64,000 nt of DNA. It comes from Streblospio benedicti. Taxonomy: Eukaryota; Annelida; Polychaeta; Spionida; Spionidae. Under the pieces are notes generated by a model, which did no database searches, was not told where the DNA came from, and saw only the letters and a program-made list of their open reading frames with translations. The stretch's first letter is position 1, and each line of letters starts with the position of its first letter. The stretch lies in the NCBI GenBank assembly GCA_019095985.1, contig CM032662.1, positions 37,938,435 to 38,002,434 of the forward strand. The letters are read 5' to 3'. The translations under genes were made by a program, and so were the position numbers. Positions 13,701 to 25,700 of this stretch are shown here, piece after piece.

Positions 13701-16700
13701 ACAGAATAAAGTGATGTGACAACCTAACCTTTGGTTGGGTGGGCGGGATTCGTAAAACCAGATATTCCATTGCATCAGCCATTTTGTCAAATGCACAATA
13801 ACCATTAGTGTAAGGGCCCACTTCTAATTTGTTCTTGGTTTCTAATACCCAATGAGCACTATTGTATGTTCAGTAATAAGTGAATACTGAACAAATAACT
13901 GTAAAACTTGCATACATAACAGAGCATAAAGATCATAGAACTGATGCAAAATAAAATACTCATAAAAATAATTCTGAGTAATACATTCGTCAAGTGTTTT
14001 ACCGTTACAAAACACGTCATAACACTTCAATCAATCTGAAAGCAATCATTGTATGATAAACTCAATCATACAACACTGACGTGAACATACAATGAAACCT
14101 TCGATTAGGACCACCTCTATATTGGGGGGGCGGGGGGGGGAATAAGAAAGTAGGATGTGGTAAAAGGGGGGAAAAAGAGAAAGAAAAAATGTCGTGGAAT
14201 GTGGGAAATAAGACCAAAGGGCAATATGGGGTTTCTTGACCCCTTATTAACCCCCTGGGATTAACCCACACCCTCTCTATACTAAGACCATTTCTTTCAG
14301 TCCCAAAGCTTCAAAAAAAGACCATTACAAACATCTATAAGCGACCCCCCCTATATAAGACCATTTTTCCTTGTGGTCTCAAACATTGAAGAGGAGACCT
14401 CTGTGAGCCTGCTTAAAGAACTATCTCTCTATTGAGACCAGTGTTGAGACCAGTTCGACAGGTGGTCTTATAGAATAGACTGTATAATAAACAATACATG
14501 TATGACCAAATCTCAGTCCCAAACCTCCATAACAGACACCAATGCAAACCTCCATAAAGAGAACAGCTCTCTATTGAGGCCACCTAAGACCATCCCCGTG
14601 GTCTTAATAGAGAGGTCCTTCTGTATTATAATAAACACAATCAAATAGCACTGAGGTGAACACACACACGTATATATTGGTGGTCGGAAAGAATATGTGT
14701 CAAGTCCTAGAAACTCTGCTGCTGGATGGAGAGAGTGAGCGTAATTTTGGAGGTTGATGTCGACTGCTCAATGTTATTGGTCGTGTGGTATTTTGGGCTG
14801 GGAGAACCGTCAGTAAACTGGACGTAAAGTACAACCTCTCTATTGAGACCACTTGTGGGACCACCCTCAACAGAGGTGGTCTGTTTACGAAGGTTTGCCA
14901 AGGTCTCTGTTGGTCGTGTGGTATTTTGAGCCTGGAGAACTTTCAGTAAACTGGAGGTACGGTAGAACCTCTCTATTGGGACCACCTGTATATGAGTATA
15001 TTGAGACAACCTCTATCATAAGACCATTTTTCGCAGTCCCAAACATGCATCAAGAGGCTGCTGGAAACCTCTATTAGGAGACCATCTCTCTATTGTTACC
15101 TGATGAGGTCTTAAGAAAGAGGTTCTACTGTACAATAAAAACCTTTCTATTAAGACCATCTGTGGGACTGGCCTCTGATGGGATGGATAGAGAGGTGGTC
15201 TCTGTAAGGAGGTTCAGGAGTTTTCTTTATTAGTGTTGCTAGACTAGAGCTGGTGAACTTTTGATGGGCTAGAGATACAGTAAAACCTCCCTATTGAGAC
15301 CGGTGGTTATATAACTTCTTACCATGCACAGTAGAACCTCCAATTAGGACCACATATATAATGAGACCACCTCTATATTATATTCACTTTTCTTGGTCTC
15401 AAACCTTCAAGATGATTCAGATATCAGCCTCCATATATAAAGACCCCTTAATTGGTGACTTTCCATATCAATTTCACAAGAATCGAAAACTACTGATCGA
15501 TGAATTACATTTTATACATGATATTGAACACACACAAAAAACCACGACAAAATATATTGAATAAAACTTTTATTGCAAAAGAATCATATAATAAATGTGA
15601 AAATGAAGATCTGAAATAAAACATTTATTATTCTAAACTAAAAATCAACAGAGTTGGAATTACCATACATTCATTTGAAAACTATAGTAAAAAGTTCATT
15701 ATTTTTTAATTTAATATTAATTTAATTTACTTAATAAAGATAAACATTTAAATAATGATTAACAGTACACATAAGAATATAAACTGTTAAACATTCATCC
15801 AAGACCCCATGCATATTCAAATAAAAAGGAATTAATATAAATTTAACATGAGGATCACTCAATTTTAAATACGAGCTACCCAAAAGCTTACATGGGGAGC
15901 CTCAACCTATTGATACTCTCATGGCACAGATTAAGCCATCTCATGCTGATTTGCAAATGGACTTGCTATTGAAACACTCTATACCCGGTAGGTGTTCTTG
16001 CCACTTTTGACTGGATAATCATTCACATATACCTTTACTTTTCTGTAGTATCAGTTGATAAGTATACCTTCCATGGGGATTACCTTTAACCTTTTGTACA
16101 TTGAATGTCTGTAAAACTGACTTCAGGATCCAACACACTTTGAGGGAAATCAACTAAAATAATATCCCAAATCCCTGTTGATTCCCATTTAGGCTGTATG
16201 CATGGGCCATTGGATGGATGCTTACAGTATTATGAATAGAGAGCGAGCCTATGTTCAGATGTAAGAGATGTATTCTGGCAATACGATTTTTGTATTCACA
16301 TCTAGGAGATTTTGACAAAGAATCTTGCAAAGAATCTCTTATGTCCTTTCGCTACATCGCTACTGATGTCACTTACATCTGAACATAGATTAACAAATAA
16401 GACCAACATCCAAGTGTAACTTCATACTAGATACTACTATACTAGACATGCAAACGGAAATCAGTTAATTCCGATAATGTGATTTGAGATACTTTTATCA
16501 TTCAAACAGCATCGAAATTTTTACGTAATCTAATGTATTTGACAACAACATCAACATAGATGTTCAATATATCTTCAGTGTATCAATGTGAAATGTTTCA
16601 AACCACATTATTGGAATAACGTTCATTCACGGTTTTTCGTTCGTTTGTCTATATAGCATATACTTATTATTATATATACTATATCATATACTTCACTATA

Positions 16701-19700
16701 TAGTATAGTATATATTATATATCATACTACACACTACACTACATACACCCTGCAGTACTCACACTCGACGACGAGCTGTGCCTCGCTGTACGCGGTGCCG
16801 GCCGCGTTGCGCGCGTAGCAGGTGTACGTGGCCGTGTCGTCGCGGAACGTCTCAGCGATGTGCAGCGAGTACGTCTCGTCGTCAGGGTCGTAACCGCTCG
16901 TGTACCGCAGGTCGTCAGGCAGACGGCAACGGTCCTTCAACCTACAACAGTGAACAGTGTCCATGAGATATCGGCTTTGTCAGTACCAAAAAGGGGAACT
17001 AATTGCCGCTATCATTTCTATGTAGTTCAAGGTCTAGGATCCCATGTAATGGACTTGTACCAGGAGTTGCCTAATGCCTATAAAAATGGCCGCCATAGGC
17101 ATAACGGTCCTTTAACCTGCAGGAGAGGGGTAAGACATTAAGGGCTATGTTAGACCAACAAATTTTGCCCTTAGCGTACAGTTTCTATGATTTTTAGGAA
17201 ATTCAAATCTATGATGGCCACCCGTCAAGACATATGGAGGTTGTCAGGCAGACAACAACTGTTCTTCAACCTACAATAGGTATACATTATTTAGTTCATC
17301 TTTACACAACACAAACACATTTTACCGTTGACAGTTTCAACTCCTGTTGCCATTTTCAAAACATCTCTGCGCATGTCAAGGTCACTCAGCATCACCCACT
17401 CAGCATCGGAAGTCGTGCTGAGTGACCTTGACATGCGCAGAGATGTTTTGAAAATGGCAACAGGAGTTGTCGAAACTGTCAACGGTAAATTGTGTTTGTG
17501 TTGTGTAAAGATGAACTAAATAATGTATACATATGTATTCCAACACAATGAACTCGTTCAAGGAAACCTACAAAAGGGTCAGATATCATAGTCAGTCTTG
17601 TAATTATTTACACCATAAAAATAGCAGTATTCAGGAACATCCGGAATGATACGCTGTAGACCAAGTCATAGATCGTATGTGACAATGTGAACCTTCAGCT
17701 CTTTAGAAAATATTATGCAACCGAGAAACGTCCGTATCATAAGTATGACGCGACACTATGACACATAAAGTACAAGTACTGCATTCTGTAAATTGTTTTG
17801 AAAATGCACAAAACCTTTAATTTTTTATGTTGTATACAAGCATCCGAGTTATTATACCAAGAATTCAAGCTAACATCACCAACTCTAGACCAAAAGATAT
17901 AACTTCCATTGCTATGGAACAAAAGGTGAGTTTGATGTACTAAAAATATTTTGGTACCACATATACTCTTTAAGGGATTCGAACCCAGACAACTTAAAAG
18001 ACGTACCAGATGACATCAGCGTCGGGTTTCCCGGACACCTTGCACTCGAGCCGCGTGTTGCTGCCCTCAAACACGATGGACTTGCACACTGGCATGCTGA
18101 ATGTGGGTGCGATCAGGTGCTCTGGCAGGTGCTCTGCAAACAAAATCATCATCAGTTATTAATCTCACAACCCCATTAAATGTAGGAGTCTATTTTCATT
18201 TTCATTTTGTATAAAACATAAAACGAGATTTGAATTTTATTATCATTTATTTTTATTTGATTATCAAGTCAAGTAAGTGAATGCACTTTCAAAAAAAGAT
18301 TTGAAAAATAACTTGTGAATGTTATAACCTAAATGTTTTCTTTATAGAGGTTTACCTAGCACCTCTATAGTGTATACTGTCATAGTCTATCCCTCCATGC
18401 TTTTCTACCATTTAGATCTGTTTGATCCATACCCAGATGTGATTAGATATTTCTGCACGAATGAGTCTTATGTCTGTCACTTAAATGTAAATTAAGGCGG
18501 AACTTACTAAATTTTAAAATATGCATATTGTCTCAAACTTTCTACTTATGTACCTAAAGTTTTGTACACATTTTCATCAAACAATCACACTAGAATATTT
18601 CTTTTCGAAAAAAAAAACTTATTGCAAAATAGTTTAGAAGTTACCAACCACTAGTGTATATGGTGTGTATTTCAGTATCTTACATGTCAAAATTAAGTGA
18701 GCTACCCGCTTAAATGAATACAGCGGAACCTCCAATTAAGACCACCTCTCTATTGAGACCACCTCTATAAATAGAGATATTGTATTCCGTCTGCTACTTA
18801 CCGAGGATGTCAATGGTGCATGCTGTCATGGTATGTCCGTTCGACTTGTGTGAGGCTATATATATGTGGTGTACATGCTGTGTATATCAGTATCTTACAC
18901 GTCACAATTAAGTAAGCTTTCCCCTTTAATAAATATAGCTGAGCTTCCCCCTTAAACAAATATCCCGTCTGCTACGTACCGAGCACGTCGATGGTGCACG
19001 CTGTCATGGTCTGTCCGTACGAGTTGTTTGCGAGCACGGACCACGCGCCGGCGTCGTCCGGGCGGAGCGCGGGGACCGTGAGGCGGTGCACGCCGCGGTC
19101 AGACTCCAACACGTACCAGCCGCCGTCAGACAGCACACGCCGGTCGTTGTGGAACCACTGAACCTCCGGCTCCGGCTTTGTGGTGACTGGGGGAAAGATA
19201 GAGATAGAAAGATCATAAGATTAAGATTATAAACATTGATTCGTGGATTGTATAGACCTCTATGGGTGCTAAAAGTGAGAGAGTGACAGATGTTCTGGAA
19301 CTCCTACTCTGCAAATGGTCGGTGTGGAACCACTGCACCTCAGGCTCAAGCTTGCATGTCACTGGGGGAAAGATAGAAAGTTGGATAGCTAGGCCTCTAC
19401 AGGTGCTAAAAGTGAGATAGGGACAGGTGTTGTGGAGCTACAGTGGTGGGTGGGACATCCTATGTTATAAATGGGAACATGACTAACAAATGGTCATTGT
19501 GGAACCACTGCACCTCAGGCTGTGGCTTACAGGTGACTGGGGGAATATAATAGCTCTATGATCACAATACCTTGAAAATAGTAAAAGCAAAATTGCAAAC
19601 CCTACAACATTGCATATAGAAGATATACCAGGAAATATAGTAGATATCCGGCCTTTGCCCTCTAACGACAATGTGAGTCTCTCCCCCACAGAGCAGATAT

Positions 19701-22700
19701 GGTCGAGTAGTGGCAACTCCTTGTGGAGCGTACAGTGCTGGTTTAATAACATAACTGTTTAAACTACTCGGATTTTATTTCAGATAAAGAGTCTGTACTC
19801 TGGACTCCTTGACTAAACATGTTATGTGGACCCTTTCACTCACCCTATGTACAGCGTGAGTCTCTCCCTGGCGGCATTATCAGGCAGCCTAATTTTTTCA
19901 ACTCCCTAAACTATCATACAGTGATGGTTTCTGGACCTTCCACCCTGCATAAGACCTTCAGCCACCCTGCTGTTAAACAGTCTCAACTCTGGACTCCTTG
20001 ACTAAACAAGTTATGACCTCACGCAACCACCCCTTTAACTCACCCTATGCAAACTCCTTAGCTAACCATGTTCCATATTGGCACATTGTATTTTTTTTTC
20101 AACTCCCTGGGGGATAGTGATGGTTTAGGTGTAGTGATCCTTCCACCCTGCAGTGACAGCTTCAGCCATTCTCCCGCAGTTAAACTATTGCCTGATTTTA
20201 AAACTATTTCTGTACTCTGGACTACCTTGACTCTACCTGTACCCCACATGTTTAGCATGTTCTTGCATGCCTTTTCAACTCCCTGGAGAGCATACAGTGA
20301 TAGCGTGCACATCCACTCACCCTGCAGTGACAGTGTCAGTCTCTCCCCAGCAGATTGACTGATTGAGTAGCAATCACCCAACCAAACAATTAACTCTGTG
20401 TGCAAACTCTAAGCTGACCATGTTCCATATTGGCACACTTATATTTTTTCAACTCCCTGATAGTCAGCACCCCCACACACCCTGCAGTGACAGCATCAGC
20501 CTTTCTTTGCTGCTAAACTATTGCCTGATCTCTACCTGTACTCTGCTCTTTAGACTCCTTGACCACTGACCGCTGACTGACCGCCCACTCACCCTGCAGT
20601 GACAGTGGAGCTCTAGCACTGTTTGGTTTACAGCTATTCTCAGCACTCTGGACTCCTTGGGGGAGGTTAAGGCCGCACCCTTCGCTGACACCCCTGGCAC
20701 ACTTGCATGCTTTTCCCGGAGCGGCCGGACAGACTGAGGCGCTCACTCGACACGGAGTGACGAGTGTCAGTCTCTCCCCGGCGCCGGGAGGTCAGGGTCG
20801 GGGGTAAATTACTGTGTTTGAACCAATAACCATGAAGTGGGAAAATCTTGTACGATTTTTTTGGGGGCCTGTTAAAATCACCCCCTGCAGTATGATAGCC
20901 GACCAATGGCAACTTTAATTTAAGGGCCTTGTGCCCCACAACTTCACTGTTAAAATTAATCTATACTTGTTCTTGCTCTGGACTCCTTCGATGTGAGACC
21001 CTTCAAACCCCCTGATCAAGCTTTTTGGCAATCTTTAACTCACATTCATAATTTAGCTAACCCTTGATTTTTCAACTCCTGGGAAGCAACCCCACATCCT
21101 TAACAATCAGCCTTTCTTTGCTGCTAAACTTTGCCTGAGGCTCTTTGAAAAAACTGACCGCTGACTGAAATTTGGCAGTGATTTTTTGATTGGTTGCCTA
21201 TTCACCAATGTTGGGGGGGTTGAATCAGGTCGCCCCGCGGACAAAATAATTGAGCTGCATGATGATCCCCCCAAGATTTTCGACATATGGTATGCAGCAA
21301 AGAAAAAATGCTTGGGATCGGCGGCGCCGGTGGTGAACCAGCTCTGCAAATGTGGAATTGTTAATCATATAGTGCACAAATGGCATCTGGATTCATAACA
21401 CCAAACATAAAGCTTTTCTCTATATAATAAAATCAGTGATTAATCTAGATCCCAGTCCCAAATCCAGGACTCATCATTTTTGAATGTTTTACAAATGTTA
21501 TGGGCATTGAATCCGGTTATACAGATACTCATAAAATAGTTGTATAATCTATTAGCCCAAAAAAGTTATTCTGTGAGCATGTCTGGACTAACCAGAATTA
21601 TAGAGTACAAACACTGCATTGTTCCATAAATGAACACACACAGTTGGGGTCCCATAGAAAAAAAATTGTTGTCAACACAATAGTTATAATCCCTGTAAAA
21701 ATGTCTCCCCACTGCATGCGGCGCCCAGACAACTCACCCTGCACTGCGAGTTCTCCCATGGTGGAGGCGGCGCCCACCGAGTTCTGTGCGCCACACGAGT
21801 AGACGCCGGCGTCGTCGGGGGTGACGTCGTTGATGTTGAGCATCGCGAGGCCGCGCTTGTACCAGAAAGTGTACTTCCCGTACTCATCACTCAGCTCACG
21901 ACCCTCAAAGTACCTGGCAAAATGTCAATGTGCGTTATGATGTCAGTTCATTGTTCAGCTGAATATCCATATTTATATGATTGTTATACTTGGCACGGAA
22001 CGTTTTTTAAAGCCTATCATGGAAGCTTTCAGGTTGTCACCAACTCTTTGTCAGCCATCTGTAATCTTCTGAGACAATATCCTGGATGACGTCACAACAC
22101 CATCTCGTGACAATGGCTGACGAAGAGTTGGTGACAAGTTGAAAGCTTCCATGGTAGGCTTTAAAAACGTTCAGTGTCAAGTATAACAATCATATAATAA
22201 CGGGAATGTGCTTCTTTAGTGATGAAATTCTTTGTGGTTGAGCTATGTTAATATTCACGCTTAGGTCATTGGCATCCTTGTCACATTATATTGATGACCA
22301 GAATTTGTTCTAGAACTTACCATTTGATGGTCAGTTTTGATATCTTTTAGAACTTACCAATTGATTTGGTTGGTTCTGTTTCTTCTACAACTTATTATTT
22401 GATTGTTGGTTCTGAAATTTTTCTTCTAGAACTTAAGGTTGATGGTGGGTTCTGGTCTAAAACTTTTACCATTTAATGGTTGTTTTGCATGCCCATTTGA
22501 TGGTGGGTTCTGGTTTGCCCTGGAACTTGTTCCAGTTTAAGCCCAACAATTTACCATTTGATGGTGTTCTTGGTCATTGGCCCTTGAACTTGGGGCCAAG
22601 CACATCCCATTTACTGAATGGTCGGTTTGGAATGTAAAATTGAGTGTTGTTCAGACAAAATGCCACTTTTATATACTAAAAATTTTTACTGGTCTCTCAA

Positions 22701-25700
22701 AATCAGTGTTGTTTTTCATTTTTCATGAGTCATCCATTCCAAAATTCACTGAATTACATAATAGCTGAACACAGGTTCTATTTAACTATGTATAGTAGAG
22801 AAGGGGTATAAGACATCTAAAATATATATAGGACAAAAAAGGTTCAGTGGCAAACAGTGGCAAGGTTTTTATGAATTTTCATTTGTCCATTATTGAATTG
22901 AAACAGTGACGAGCATTGCATACTCAAAATGGTTGAATTACATAAAAGATGATTGTTCAATGTGGCTATCTTTTTAAAAGCCTAAAAATTTGAATAGTCA
23001 ACTAACTTGTGTCCGTGGACAAATAATTTTGTTTATTCCCAAAATACAAAGAAAACCTTTGCATCATGACTTTGTTAAAAATTTAAGTCTTAAAATACTG
23101 AAAATTTAACTTGTAGAGAAGAATCATTATTTTTGTTATTTTTTGTTAACATTAGTTTAAAAAATCATTACACTTTGAAAGTTTTAAGATTACAATTCAT
23201 CGCAAAATGAATCAGCTGTATCTTTTTTATAAATACCCATTTTGAGTTCTCGTTCGAACTGGCTGCCCTTGCCGGAGATCTTCATGAAGAGAGGACTCTG
23301 GTGGGCCAGGTGCCCGATTGCCAGGGTGTCGTTATGCTTTGTCTGCAACACACAAGTCAAATTTAGTTAAAAAAGATTATCTTATGAAATGATTTAAAGA
23401 CTTTCTCAACTTGTCTATATCATATATTACATGGAGCCATCCTTTTTCACCCCCAAAATTTAGTATTTTCATGGGATTTTTGGCATCTCTGAAAATCCCT
23501 GAAATCCTATGACTTCCGAACACTTGGATTTAAACATTAGTCAATTCTTAGAAAAGTCTAGAGAACTATTGCCATCCTGACACACCCACTAAAAGCTGTG
23601 TCATTCCAACTGATAGTGTTAATGATCCTGTCTTATATGAAAATGGAGTGTTCACTGAAATGTACATGTATCACACACATGTAGTGACTATTGCTTGGAT
23701 GTATTTGCAATCATACTTGTGATGATTATGCTATCTATGTCAGTATGAAATTAGACGGTGGCCATCTTGACAGACATTTTAGATTTTTTTGCTAGAACAA
23801 CAAACCTCTTTTTTTTCCAAAGACTATAGGAATCAGCAAAACAAGGCCATGGGAATCATCTCATAGTTGGCAATATTTTGATATTTCCCTGTGATGTTTC
23901 ACAACTTTTAGAATTAATTTACAATGACTCAGCACAAAACAATTATGTAACAGTTGGTAGCCTTATCAAGTCACCATGCATGAAATTGAAGCAGTACAAG
24001 AGTGTACTGTATATGGGCATGGCACTAAAATGCACTGGGTATTTTGTTTGATGTGGTTCCGGTTGTGTGTGCATGTTTTTTTAAGAATAAATGAAATAGA
24101 ATGAATTGAATTAAAGACATGATCATTAAGAGATTAAAATTTTGAACTGCGACATTTATATGTAACAACGTACCCTCCACATCTGCTTGGCGAAGTAGAC
24201 CTTATGTCTGTCTGTGGGCAGTGGTGACCGGTTGAGAAGCGCCTCCGCATCGCCCTTGAAACAGAACAACAAAAATAAGAACATCATGGTAGCATACAAA
24301 TATCATACAAACTCCTATTGGCGAACACAAGACAGATGCATGGAAATTTGTGAATGAACAGTTGACAATCAAACATCATACACGTTTTGTCATAATACAA
24401 TGTAACATTCATAAACATCAGCCTAGACATTCTATATTGATTTTGATTGATGTCTGGCATTTGAAAATGATTGCATTATGATGCTACTGAGTAGGCCTAC
24501 ATTATACTACTCACGTTTAGCCACGGTTACACAAGTGCCTCGCTGACTGTCATGCATTTGTTGTCTGCTTGATGACTGAGTACATTATGAAAACTAACGA
24601 TTTCATTATACATTGATGAGTGCATCATGACGAGTACATTATGCTACTCACGTTCAGCCACGGGTGTGCGAGTGCCTTGCTGACTGTCATGCGGTCGTAC
24701 GTCTGCTTGACGAGAACTTTCTGGATCCAGTCGCGAGCGTCTGGCGAGATCTTGCTCCAGATGGGGGCGGAGAAGTTGAGCTGTCCGGCCATGATGTACA
24801 GAGGCGTGTCCTCAGGCGTGGGGCCCAGGAACGGGGACATACCCGTCAGTCTGTCGGGGGGCAAAGACAGATTAAATTTGTAAATTTCAGCTTATTTCAG
24901 AATTTTCCTGGACTGCAATAGAATGCAACAATGACTAATCTGTCAGTAAATGGATAATCCATATGTAGACAATATCTTTCAGTCTGGGAAAGGGGCAAAG
25001 ACATGTAGATTATATATGCAAATGTAAATGTGGTGGTTTATAGCCGTGATCCAAGTCTTGCTCTCATGACTTTACATTTTACACTAGGTCATTGCCACAT
25101 TTATCGACTAATTGATCATTTCTCACATACTAGCATAATTTTTTCAACGTATGTCAGGGCCTAAGCACTCACAGCATATAGGCAATCACTGCGAGACTCC
25201 ACATGTCTGAATCAAAACTAACAGACTCACACACTTTTTACACACTCACAACACATTACACACACATACACACACTGTGTCAAATACTCATACACATACA
25301 CTAGCAAATACTCACAGCGTATTCAATCACTCTGATACTCCACATGTCCGATGCTAAGCTAATAGACTCACACTCTTTTACACACTTACAACAATGTCAT
25401 ACACATTATATGCACACAAACACACTTGTACACACTCTTTTAAATACTCACCCACGTACACTATACTTGGTACCTTAATCAACCAAACTCACCTTTTGTC
25501 CCATAACTTCCTTCAATCCAAACGGATTTCTATACAAGTGACATTATGTGTTGCAGAATTAGCAAGGTTGGTTACAAACACACTAGCAGACACTCACAGT
25601 GTATACGCGATCACTCCGAGACTCCACATGTCGGAGGCAATAAAGCTGACAGACTCACACTCTCATACACTCACTCAATAAATCATACGCATTACATACA

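Larger units (their letters stand above)
11100..16740. other. Long titin intron between Ig M3 and the M-band insertion
   Basis: No supportable exon. It contains a direct repeat of about 150 bp (12311-12440 and 12461-12590), tRNA-like SINE copies (12780-12995, 13405-13475), a dense cluster of GTAGAACCTC elements (14085-15380), a small hairpin element (16249-16388) and an AT-rich simple stretch (about 16650-16740). If the ATG at 11076 is used, this intron would also hold the promoter. Confidence 0.55.

Noticed and set aside
16734-16762. Read-through end of titin after Ig M3
   Set aside because: Eight codons to a stop are possible without splicing, but a strong GTGAGTACT donor is present and the M-band insertion and M4 follow downstream in the vertebrate order.
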